A stretch of DNA of 64,000 nucleotides from Prunella strophiata (Eukaryota > Chordata > Aves > Passeriformes > Prunellidae), in assembly GCA_036583965.1 (NCBI GenBank), contig JAZBQD010000015.1, positions 23,093,310 through 23,157,309 of the forward strand, written 5' to 3'. Shown piece by piece: positions 24,207 through 35,480 of this stretch. The notes beneath the pieces were generated by a model. That model saw only the letters and a program-made list of their open reading frames with translations. It made no database searches and was not told the DNA's origin. The position numbers and the translations under genes are program-made. Each line of letters starts with the position of its first letter. The first letter of the stretch is position 1.

Positions 24207-24322
24207 ACGATAAGGCATTGATTAGGTCTCTGAGTCAGCAGCGGACGCACCCTTGCCATGCCGCCAACCGCTCGATTAGCTCTCCCACTTGTTTGTTACC
24301 TAACTTATCTTCCTGACTCATC
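24207..24322. promoter_or_regulatory. Candidate enhancer: GATA and MARE/AP-1 motif cluster
   Basis: Within 115 bp there are ACGATAAGG (GATA motif), CTGAGTCAGCAG (a MARE/NF-E2-type site at about 24230-24241), a reversed GATA motif in CTTATCTTCC (about 24304-24313) and TGACTCA (AP-1, 24314-24320). CpGs are also denser here than in the surrounding DNA. Paired GATA and NF-E2 sites are typical of erythroid enhancers. Single motifs occur by chance, so this is a candidate only. Confidence 0.25.
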
Positions 24323-27300
24323 CCAAACCCAGCTGACACAGAGATAGGCAAACTACACACCACTGCCCCTTTGGCAGCCTCTGGTACACCTTCTGCTGCC
24401 CTGTAACTCCCATGAGGATTAACAACTTTTCTTTGCCAAACGGGGAAAAAAAAGTAAAAGCATTGTGAGTGTAAGGAGGAGAGGGAATCCTGAAGACAAA
24501 AAATGAGCTAGGATTGCTCCTTGGAGAGGAAGAGGGTTTTTTTAAAAGAGATAATTCCCTTTTGTGCACTTCTGGTAAAAATGTGTCATGTTGGCACCAG
24601 TCAAATATTTCAGTGATGGTGCTGTGCTCACTGTGACTGAAGCAGCAACCTCTGTAGCAGCAAGGCACAGGTAATATGCAGTACAGTCTTTCATCTCTCT
24701 CTGGATATGACAGGGTTCTGGCAATACTTAATTCTTCTCTTTTGTTTGAAGGACAGGTTGACATTTCACAGTGCCAGATTAAAGCCAAAGGGCCAGCATG
24801 GGGGTCATAGTCACCCCAGTCCTGGAGGTCTGTGAGCATCACCATTGCAGCCAGTCTCTGCTCCTCACTGGGTCTGAGCTCATTTGGACCCAAAATAGTC
24901 TCCTAAGCTCCTCTGCCATTCCTTTTTAGCTAATATGCTCCAATATTGGTGCAGCAAGTAATGGGCATGGAGATACAGAGGAAAATGGGAAAGGGTACAG
25001 AACACTTCCATCTTCATCCCTGGGATCAGGTAGCCTCAAACAGTACTGGACACCTTTGAAGAAATCAAATAATTTCCCTCTTTCTCTGAATTTGCAAGGG
25101 AGAAACAAGAGACACTGTGTGCTGCTGGTTGAGAATAGCACAGGGAGCAGATCTCACCTTCCAGCACATACTGCAGGAGCCCAATGGGAATCCAGTCAGG
25201 CTCAAGGAAACTGCAAAAGGTGATTACATGGGCTTTGGTGGGACTTGACAGCAGGTGGAGTTGGGGATGGGGCTGATCCAGGTTTGATGGGAGGTTTCTC
25301 CTCTGCCTTCAGACAAGTGAGTCCATCTCCAGGAGGGGAACAGGTTCTGCTGGAGTGGGCTGCATCATCCCATAAATGCAGCAGGATGGCATCTCTGGCC
25401 TGGAGATCTGGATTACATTTACTCTGTAAATGTAATCAATTTTCAATGTTCAGGTTAGTCTTGCTGGTTGTTGTAAATTCAGCAGCTCTGGGTTTTAATT
25501 CTTGGTGCAGTATTCCCAGCTGCTTTGTGAAGCCCCAGTAGCCTGTCTGAAAAAGGTGTCTGGTCATCTTCAAAATGATGTCCCAGTGCTTACAGGGAAC
25601 TTTGCTGGTGACCAAGGTGTTCTCAGGAGTAAGGAGGTCTGGCAGAGCAGAATTCCCTGTTTTAATGAACAACTGTCAGGCATAGCAAGTTCCTTCTGAC
25701 CCTAATTTTTCTTGCCTGGGACAGAAGTCCACAAGTGTCCTTTATGTTTGAGTTTTGACAAGGACATCCTCAGCAGCCTCTGTCTGAGGCAGCTCCCCTT
25801 TCCTGCCCCTTGTGTGGCTGCAATGCCAATTCAAAGTGAAAGGCTTAGCCTGAGAGTATGTGCTGCTGCTATTGCACATGTGAAAACTGAATTCATTGCA
25901 AAGGAAAGAGACTTATGGGGAAAAAGACCCACTTTCAGGTTTGCCCCACAGTGCTGCTCTTGGAGGCAGAGACATTCACCTGAGTTGAATCATCTACAGG
26001 AGGTGTAGCTGGAAGTCTGAAAACTATTCTGCTAATCAACTCACAAATATGGGGATGTGATTTCATGTCACAGGCTCTGCCTGGGCTGGCAGAAGTTGGT
26101 GCTGGCTGGGCACAGGTGAAATTTCAACTTCATCTGCTGTTAAGGCACACGAAGTCTGCTCCATGTTTTGTAGCTTCTAAAATCTATGGGAAATCTCTTG
26201 TTATTCAATGACATTTCTGCTGCAGTCAGGGGACACTGAACATCCCTGACCTAAACTGCTAGGAGGCTATGGTATGTGATCCTAGACCCTTGAGTTTTCC
26301 ATCCTGGACTTTCAAACTTTGCCTTTATATTTTTATTTTTTTTTGCCCACATTTTCCCACTCTCTCTCCAGCTGAAATGACATGGAAATTCCTATGGGTA
26401 AATATTCAGGACACTGTTTAAATATGCAGCTATATCTGGCAGATCATCTGCTTTGCTATGTTGCAAATGTTGCATTTGGTATTGTGTAGTGTGAATTATG
26501 GATATGTGTTGCATATAGTCTGGGATAGGCCCGTACTTGTCAAGAGATGGCAAGATATAATCAAACTGGACCAGATTCACAGTTCTCCCCATTCCTCAGC
26601 AGGGCTTATTTCTTTGTGAAAGCAATATATTGGCACATTATTCCCAATTATGGGGATATCTGACCTTGCAAGAGAAGCACTTAGATGGCCCCAGCACGCC
26701 CTATTCCTTATCACTTGCTCAGCTGTATTGGTAAATTAACCAAATGGATCCAAACTATCCTACAGCCTAGTGTGAATGAATATGCAAAACTCCAAATTCA
26801 GATTCCAATCAACAAGTTTATGTAGTGAAATGCCAAACTAAACCCTTGTCTTCAAAACAGTCTTGGATGCTCCAAATCCTGGGCCAAGCTGGGGCTGAGT
26901 GCTGGGACACTGAGCAGCACTGTGGTGTTTCCAGGGGCTGCTCCTGGGAGCTTCCTCCAGAGACTGAACCCACTAGGTGCCAGGCAATGCTGGGATCTGC
27001 ATCTGTTTGGCAAAGTCTTGGTGTAACCCCTGCGTGGTGGGATGAACTAGGCCCTCAATGGCCACAGAAAGACATTGGAAACAAGAGTTTCTATTTCCAT
27101 AGTACATTTCATCCCAAAGGACCCTAAATCACACTGCACAAACTTCACATAAACAGCAGAACTGAAATGCAGCTGCGTCAGGAATGGAGGGTGGCAGCCA
27201 GCTGGCATGTGTTAGCAGGACAAAAATAAGCCACTATTTTTGGCCAAGGACATCAGGGCAAACCCCTCTATTGCAAAAGTGCCTACCAAACTTCAAAGTG

Positions 27301-28229
27301 CAGTTTTACTCTAAATAGTCATGGTGGATAAATAGATCTTTTGTAGTCAGTTGACTTGTTCCCAGGCACATCTGGGGAATTCACTCACTAAAATAAGGAT
27401 TTGCTACATTTTATGCCAGCTAAGGCTGCAGAACTTCTTCATCCAAGATAGCACATTTCTACTCCAGTCACATTTGCAGAATTGGAAGCCTTTTTTACAT
27501 AGACCTTACTACTGAGGACACAGAAAAAGCTGCTCTGGCTCTCTCTGCTGAACTTACCCTGAACTGGCACATCTGGAAATTAACATTTTCTGTTGTTAGC
27601 TAGGCTAATTTGTTGATTAGAAAGACAAATTTTCACTATGCCTATCAAGGTAACTTTTCAGAATACAACTGACCTTTAAATATCAGCGTGGAGAGGCCAG
27701 GACATTTAAAGATCTTGCCACAAAGCCCCTCACAGAGCAGGCTGTGCAGCATCTCTCAGGTCTCTGGGCCATCCAAACACTGCACAACACTGAAAGCATG
27801 GTTCCTTACAGCAATGTCACCTATGAAATAACAGCATTTTTACAGATACATATTTACTTTGGGGCCAGGAGGGTATCTGTACTTACAGAGTGCACTGCAA
27901 CTCAGAGAACCATGAATAACCTTCCAGGATAAGTTGCCCTGTGGCAACTGGTGGTTCCCTGTGGGCCTCCTCCCATAGCTCCATGCTGTGCTAAAGCTGA
28001 ATCCTGCACTCTGGCATTCACCCTCCTGGGCTATCTCATTGCCCTGTCATGCCATTTACCTATTGCTAACAGTTTTAAAGTAACATTTCTCTCTCAGAAG
28101 AAGTGTAGGCAGTCCAAGTAGAACTACTTGTTGGAGAGTCCTGTTAGTAAGGCTTTGATAAGGTTACTTCCACAAGCCTTCAGATTGATCAAAAAGCAGC
28201 ATTAAAGGCCATTTGGGCTCAGAGAGGGC

Positions 28230-30115
28230 TGCAAGGGAGGTAGGCAGCATTTCAGGTGTCCAAAGCACAGTGCCTTCTCTGGGTTCCCAAATTTTTGACT
28301 ATCTCCAACCTGCTGAGGCAGAACATCAGCCTGTCTTTGTGGCAGAGGTACTCCATTCCTCTGACCATATTCATGGCCCTTCTCTAGACCCATTCTAACA
28401 GGTCCATGTCTTTCTTGTACTAAGGCTTCCAGAGCTGGACACCAGCTGTGCTCCAGGTGCTGACCTCGTGGGGCAGGGCAGAGGGGCAGAGCTGCCTCCC
28501 TTGATGTGCTGGCCACAGCTCCTTGCAGGTAGCCCAGGGTGCAGTCAGCTTTCTGGGCTGTGAGCACACACTCTTGGCTCATGCCCAGCTTCCATCCCTG
28601 AGAATATCCAAGTCCTTTGCTGCAGGACTGATCTCAATGACTTCTTCCAGTCCGTGCTCATATCTGGGATTGCTCTGAACCAGGTGCAGCACTTTGCACT
28701 TGGACTCGTTGAATTTCAGGAAGTTCTCATGGGCCACTTCTCAAGTCTGTCCAGGTCCCCAAGGAAGTGATCCTGTCCTTCTTTTGTGCCAACTGTACCA
28801 TTCAGCTTCAGGCCATCTGCAAACATGAGGAAGGTGCACTTGACCTCACTGTCTGTGTCACTGATGAAGATGTTGAAGAGCACTGGTCCCAAGACAGGGC
28901 CCTGAGGGACAGACCTTGTTGCTGGCCTCCACCTAGACATAAAGCCATTGATCACAGCTCTGGCTGCATTCATTCAGCCAATTCCTTATCCACTGAATGG
29001 TCCACCCTTCGAATCCATGTCTCTCTTCAATGTGGAGATAAAGAAATTGTGTTGGACCATACTGAAGGCCTAACAGAAGATTGGATAACTGATGTCTTTT
29101 GGTCTTCTCTTATCAACTCTTGCCATCACTCCAACACAGGCCACCAGATTGGTCAGGTGTGATTTGCTCTCAGTAGAGATGGCTGGCTGACACCTCCTTG
29201 TCTCTTATGTGGTTTAGCAGATCTTCTAGGAGGTTCTGCACCATGGTGTTCCCAGGCTCAGCTGGTCTGTAGTTCCCTGGATCTTCCTTTTTCCCATTTT
29301 TAAAAATGGGAGTGATATCTCCAGTTTTCCAGTCACCACGGACTTTGCCTGACCACCATAACTTTTCAAATATGATGGAAAGTGGTTTAGCAACAGCATT
29401 GACCACTTCCTTCAGGACCCTGGGATGCATCTCCTCAGGTCCCATGGACTGGTGGCAATTCAGCTTCATCAAGTGATCCTGAACCTGCTCTTCACTTATA
29501 GAGGGAGGGGCTTCACTCCCCCCATACCCACCCAGAGGATCAGAGACTTGAGAGAAATGGGAAGCCTGACTGCCAATGGAGACAAAGAACTCATTGACTA
29601 CCTCAGCCTTCTTCAAATCAGTGTCACCCTTCTGGTTTATCACACTTGCCTTGGCCTTTTCTTTTCTGACCTATGTCCTTATGGAATCCCTTCTTGTAAT
29701 TCCTTACATCTCTTGCCAAGTCCTGTTCCAGCTTTGCCTTGGCTTTCCTGACCCCATTCCTAGACATGTGAACTGTGTCCCTGTACTCTCCCCAGGTCAC
29801 CTGTCTCTGCTTCCACTGGCAGTGCATTTCTTTCTTACTCCTCAGTCTGAGGAGCAAATCCATGTCAGCTTCTGGCCTGCCTTGCTTGATTTCCTACACA
29901 CTGGAAGAGCACTCTTGCACTCCAAGAAAAGGGGCCTTCAAGAGCTGCCAGCACTGGTCATCACCTCTGTCCTTAAGGACAGTTTCCCAGAGAATCTTAT
30001 TCACCAGCTCCTTAAAGAGCTGGAAGTTTGCGCTTGCAAAATTCAGGGTTTTGACTTTGCTCCTTTCCAGGTTCACACTCCTTGAGATCAAAGACCTCAA
30101 AATCTGGGCCTGAGA
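28230..30115 (-). mobile_element. CR1 LINE, long 5'-truncated copy with broken ORF2
   Basis: This is the longest element in the window, on the minus strand. Translated fragments follow the order of CR1 ORF2. The segment from about 30115 to 29890 has NFASANFQLFKELVNKI. The segment 29863-29624 has a KAKAKLEQDLARDVRNYKKG-like helix. The segment 29643-29170 is the early reverse-transcriptase region with GDWKTGDITPIFKNGKKEDP. The segment 28973-28716 has SVPQGPVLGPVLFNIFISD and then LMFADGLKL. The active-site box that is normally FADD reads FADG, and frameshifts and stops break the frame, so no enzyme is made. The endonuclease part is absent. The 3' region (28230-28700) is diverged. Confidence 0.92.
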
Positions 30116-33100
30116 GGACCTGAGAGTGAAGAAAGGGAAAAACAAAGAAAGAAACATTTGGTGACCCTTATCTGAGCCCTGAGAAATGTGGAAATGTGCA
30201 GGACAGGGGTGTGATGCTCTGGGAGGAGCAGAGTCCAGCAAATGCAAGACAGATCTCTCCCTTATCAAGGAACCAGTGCAAAAACTGTTCATGGAGGTGG
30301 ATCCACCTTTGATGTTGTGAGCAGATTACAGAGCCATGTCACACCATGTCACATGTTCCCAAGATTTCTGAAAAGGAAAGCTGGTCATACACACTGGAAG
30401 ACTCCCCACAGCATGCCAAGAGCACTCAGCTCTGTGTACCAGAATCTCCCTGGTCCTTTATTAAACCCCTTGCCTTTGCTCTAGTTTGCACAGCGTTAAA
30501 GCACTGCACTTTCCCAAGAGAAAAAAACTTTTGTCTAATATTTGTAATTTTAAAGCTGAATTTTACCTTTTTTTTAAATGCACCAGCATTATCCAACATG
30601 TAATCCAATACATCAAATTGATCATGACCTAGAAAAGAACTTAAGCTTTTGGAATGATGCTGCAGGCAGGGAGAGAGGCCCCAGAGGCCAGCACTCAGGC
30701 ACTCAAACTGATTATGCACAAGTTGCACAGTTTTGTACACTCATGAGTGTACTCAGGCACTTTGAAAATCTTACTGAGCAACAACAGAGAGCCTCCCCCT
30801 CTTCTCCACTCCCTCCTCCCAACACAGGACCCTGCAGGGAAATGCACTGTGCACAACTGGTATTTCCCCCAAGCAGACTTGCATCCATGGCAGTATGAAA
30901 AATTAATAAAGGAGTACAAAGTGCATTAACAAAGGCTGACATATTTCCCATAGTTAATTGACATCCCCCATTTTATTTAAAATTAATAAAAGCTTGCCAA
31001 GCATGCAGAACTCGCACATCATAGCAAAGGAGATGTCTCACACAGCTCATCAGGTCATGTCACTGTGTTAGTGACACTGCATACCATAAATCATGACAAA
31101 TATTCCCAGTATTATGTCAGGCCTGTATCCAAGGTGTTGCTCTCAGTGTAGGAGGGCTGTCTGACACATGCTCTGGATATTGCCACTCTGATGGATGAAC
31201 ACAGACTGCCTAGGCAGCTTATAACATCTAAACCCTGGTCTCCAGCTGAGGCTAGTCCCTCTCTCTCTGGTGCAGTGAGGGGAGTGATCACCCTCAGCTC
31301 CTGGAGCCTGGCTTTTATCTCCCCACAGCTTGTGGTGATGGGGAACTGCACTGCACTGCTGGCCTGTCACTGCTCCTGCAGTCATTAAATGGATTTGTCT
31401 ATGGTCCAGATGTCCCACAATACCTTACTGAGCCACACACAGAGGGTGCTCACAGAACCTTCTAGAAACTAAAGAAGAAACCCTGTCAGTGCTAATGACA
31501 CTCTTTAAGTGGGATGTCAGTCCTCTTTTTTCCAGCAGTGGAGTCAGGGTGAATTGCATACACTGTAAAGCTAAGACCTCTTTGAGGTTTTCAGAAGGCC
31601 TGAAGTAGAGCAGACAACTCCTAGATGAAGTTGTACTGGAAAACTGTGGGGCTTGAGGTACCATCAGTGGCATAGCCCAAGATGGGACTGCTGCAGGTGA
31701 GCAGGAGTGATCCTGTTCTTGGCTGGTCTTGTCTGCCCCATCGAGGCCAGGGCTGCACCCAGTACCTGGCTTGTATTTGTTAAGTGCAAGCCTTGGCTCA
31801 GGCAAACAACAGCAAGGGCTGTGCCAGGTCAGTGAAATTAGGGACCCTCTTAGGTGACACTAACAACACTCCAAGGCCTGGGGATTTCCACATGCTGCCC
31901 TGACACCTTTCTGGATGGTGATGACTGTGTCCTTTTGAGTAGGCAGCCTGATGCAGTATCTCCCAGGTAACTGCATGTGGAACAGTGCCTTTTCACACCT
32001 TGAAGCACAGTTCTGTGGGCCAGTGGTGGTCCCTCAGCATACTCCTCTCCACTCTCCCAAGCTCAAGACAAGGAGGGAAGACATATGAAATGCACTTCTA
32101 CCAGAAGAGCTTCCATATTGGACTCCTTCTGCTTCTCCTCTGCATCCTTGTACTTGTGGCACTGCTGCTGGGTGAGGAAGATGAAGATGGGAAGATGGCA
32201 GCTAAAATTACATGGAAGAGTTGTGCCTGTCTGGAAAACTTGCAGCTGTCTGACATTGGTATGCCAAGTGTCCCCACAGTGATGGCCACCTACCCCCAGT
32301 TACTCTGGGGAGAGCTGGTTTCTTCATAGGGATTTGGTGGTAACTTGAAAAATGATAACACCCAAAAGGCAAATCATCAAATCTCAAAAGAGATTTGATG
32401 GCATGAACATCTGGGTGGAAATTTCTGACTCTGTCACCTGCCCCACTGGGTGCCACTGGGGCTATCCCACACCTAGCTACTCCACCAGGTACCCTGGTGT
32501 CCAGCTGAAGCATCCTTGCTCATTTTCTCCAAGCAGAAACAACGACTCAGGAAGAAGCTCTGTGTTCATTCGGAGGCTGCTCCTGCATACTAGTTTATGT
32601 GAAGCAATTACATTGAGGCACCACATGTTTCAAAGGAAACTTCTTTGAGTAACCAGCTCTGAAAAGAGAAAAGAGCTTCTCACATCTCAGCTGAGAATTG
32701 TACCTGCACTTCTGTGGGAGCTACTAACTCTTTTCATTTAGGCTGTGGTGAATTGGCTCCTTTAAAAAGGTACCAAGCCCCACTTTGATTTTCAGTTTCT
32801 AGTCTCTACACAGGGGCTGAATCAAAGTAACTTAAACTGTGGCTTTGATTCCTGTTCCCAGAGCTGGCTTAAGATGTGTTCTCATGGGCTTCCTGCTATT
32901 TGTTATCATCTGCTTGCTGGAGATTCATACCTGCCTGGTAGAGCTGGTGGACCTGGATGTGTGTGTGTATGGCTGGGCTTTGATGTTCACAGCTTCCCAA
33001 GGCACTATGGAAACACAAGCACTTCTGATCAAGAATAATGGTGAGAGCTGATGAATTAACATATGCCTTGAAATGCTCCCATGTTGTTCTCCAGGATAAC

Positions 33101-34868
33101 ATGTTCAACATTCTAGTTTAGCAATATTTACCCATACCCTGATCCAGTTGTTTGCCTCATACCTTGATGGGGCTATTTGGTTGTTTCTGGCAACTGATGT
33201 AATCTTTGCTTGTACTGCTTGCCTACACAGTTTGCTGTATTGAAGGGTTTTGGAGTACTTCCTCCGGTGATTTTATTTCACTGGCTCTTTAGAAAAAGCT
33301 GTAGCTATTTTCTCATCTAGCTGTGCCCAGAACTTTTGTCTCAGGGAAGAATATGAGCTCAGCCGATTTCCTCCCATTATAACAGCTCCTCATTGTACAA
33401 CTGGAGCTGAGACAGATTTATTAAATCTACACTTACTACAAAATGGGCTGGATCTTCATCTGTGCTCATGCACTACTTAGTCTGGGAAAATTACAGGACA
33501 AAGGTTTAAACAAACTTTTAGGCCTTTCTTCAGCCATTTTATTTCCCAGAGGTCATGGGGTTTTTTGTTGTAGCTCATGTGTAATGTCTCATCAATTTAA
33601 CCAAAGATGCAAGGTTGGTCTGGGATGAATAAACTGGTGTGTCTAAAAGCATGAATGTGTCCCATCCAGCTCCTCCAGGGTGTATGAGGGTGAGTGCAGT
33701 CATGTAAGGCCCCTTGTGCATGATCTGTGTGATGGAAGGGGGCCTAGGCAGGGATAGGACAGGTTTGGTTAAAATCTGATGCCTGGTTAGGGGATAGGAA
33801 GGAGATGCAAGCATTTAACTATGGTCTGTCTGTGCCAGAGGAGTTCATAGCTGGAGGCACTGTGAAGTAGATGGGTTACTGGAAAGGGTCTAAGGTAACA
33901 TTTACTCCCAGCTCTGTCATTTTCTTGCTAGATGGCCTTCAGCACATCAGCCATCTACTCAAAGCTATTGGTGCAGTGTCTATGCAATGGGTTTAAAACT
34001 ATCTACCTCCAAAACCCCTTTGAGATCCACCAGTGGGAAGTGATACCTGAAGCCTCACTTTGCTCCTCCTGCCTGAATTTCAGCAGTTAAAAAATCAGGG
34101 GATGAGACAGAGAGCGTTCCCTTCCTCTCCAGCTATCCCACAGCCATGTGGCTTGGGCATAATGCTGGGGTGTGGGAGAGGAAGGGTTTGAACTCCCTGG
34201 GGCTGTGGAGCAGCTGTGCTGACTGACAAAGCCTGACAGCCCTTGCTGCTGTGTTGGAGGAGTCCCCCTCCTCAGGTGCTCACTCAGCGCTTGTGCTGCC
34301 GTCATCATCCTGCCGTGAGCTGGCAGAAACAAACCTCCTGTGCCCCAGTTCCTCCAGGGCAAGAGTCCAGTGTCCTCCCACGGGTGCCTGATGAAGGCAG
34401 GTGTGTGGGAAGGTTTGTGGGATTTTTGCACAAAACCAGCTGAGATGAGCACCCAGGGCAATGGCCACCAGCTCTGCTGGGAGAGACAGACCTCTGGCAA
34501 GGGGATGGGAACAGAGACCTTGGAACCTGTGCAACCACACCTTGAACTGGCTCTGGGAATGTAAATCAAAGCCATGATATAGGTTAAATTGGTGCAGCTT
34601 CTGTGTTCAGCCGAGCCCTCTAATCTTTGAATTGCCAAAGGCCTTGAGGGATCATTATGTTGGGTAAAGCTTACCAAAGGGCAGGTTGCTCCAGCCTCTT
34701 GTCATCAGCAGGTGTGGAGACACTGTGTGTGGGGTGGGTAGCAGGGATGTGTCTGGTTCCCTTGTCAGAGGGGTGCTTTCAGATGAACTATAGAGGCAGC
34801 TTTCTGATCCTTTACTTTCATCAAAATGGCACAGAGGAGCTCCATGGGAACCAAAAGCTCACCTGGAC

Positions 34869-34884
34869 TTTTTTTTTTTTTTTT
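34869..34884. repeat. Poly(T) run, 16 bases
   Basis: A simple homopolymer with no recognisable attached element. Confidence 0.9.
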
Positions 34885-35079
34885 AGCTTTTAGAAGGATT
34901 AACACAGATTTATGTTTGAGAAAGCAGGCTAGTTCCAATCTAAAGTGCAGGACAATTCCCTCCAGTTCCCAGGAGGGTAACATCATAATCCATTATTAGC
35001 TGTGCCAGTTACAGTTATTTCCTTCCCACATTTCCTTTTAGGTGTCAGACTAGAATGCAATTGCTTTTCTTCCTAAGAG

Positions 35080-35480
35080 CACTATTTTTAAATCCAAAGA
35101 ATTGAATGTTATTAATATAGTAGGTGTTGCACTGTGCAGCCCATTCTATAATGGGGTGTTTATAGCACCAGTGCTCTTACCCAGTCCATTTGTAATCAGA
35201 AGTAATAGCACCACTTCACCACTTGCTCCGCTCGAAGACGCTGCAATAAATTCCAATGAGCCATAGCTTGGCTGCAGCTGGTGACTGATGTAGAAGCTTT
35301 GTGCATTTTTACTTCTTTAATGTTTATAGCTCTTTTACATTATATGAATATTGCCAGTCCTGAGGATTCAGCTGTCATGAATCAAGCCTCAAAAACTAAT
35401 GAGATTTTACAAAATGTGTTCATTTGAAGTGTGTTTTATGGGCCTTCAAATGTTTCAGGCTTTGTGCCATGCTGTCAGGC
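35080..35480. promoter_or_regulatory. Possible conserved non-coding element
   Basis: This patch is non-repetitive, has no open frame, and is dense in homeodomain-type TAAT cores (for example around 35120, 35190 and 35390), with an E-box CAGCTG near 35275 and a small CpG-bearing core (CCGCTCGAAGACG, about 35228-35240) in otherwise CpG-poor DNA. That texture is typical of vertebrate developmental enhancers. Conservation cannot be judged from one sequence. Confidence 0.2.

Larger units (their letters stand above)
10239..28229. other. Gene-poor interval, no supported gene
   Basis: About 18 kb with no reading frame that I can tie to a family or to paired splice sites. The longest frame (24318-24893, minus, 191 codons) has no domain and no codon bias. 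The interval contains a duplicated 45-bp word, a short hairpin, homopolymers and a cluster of transcription-factor-like motifs, each listed separately. No recognisable CR1 or LTR element was found within it. Confidence 0.4.

Noticed and set aside
24318..24893. 191-codon minus-strand frame
   Set aside because: No domain, signal peptide or splice context; expected as an occasional chance frame in 64 kb.
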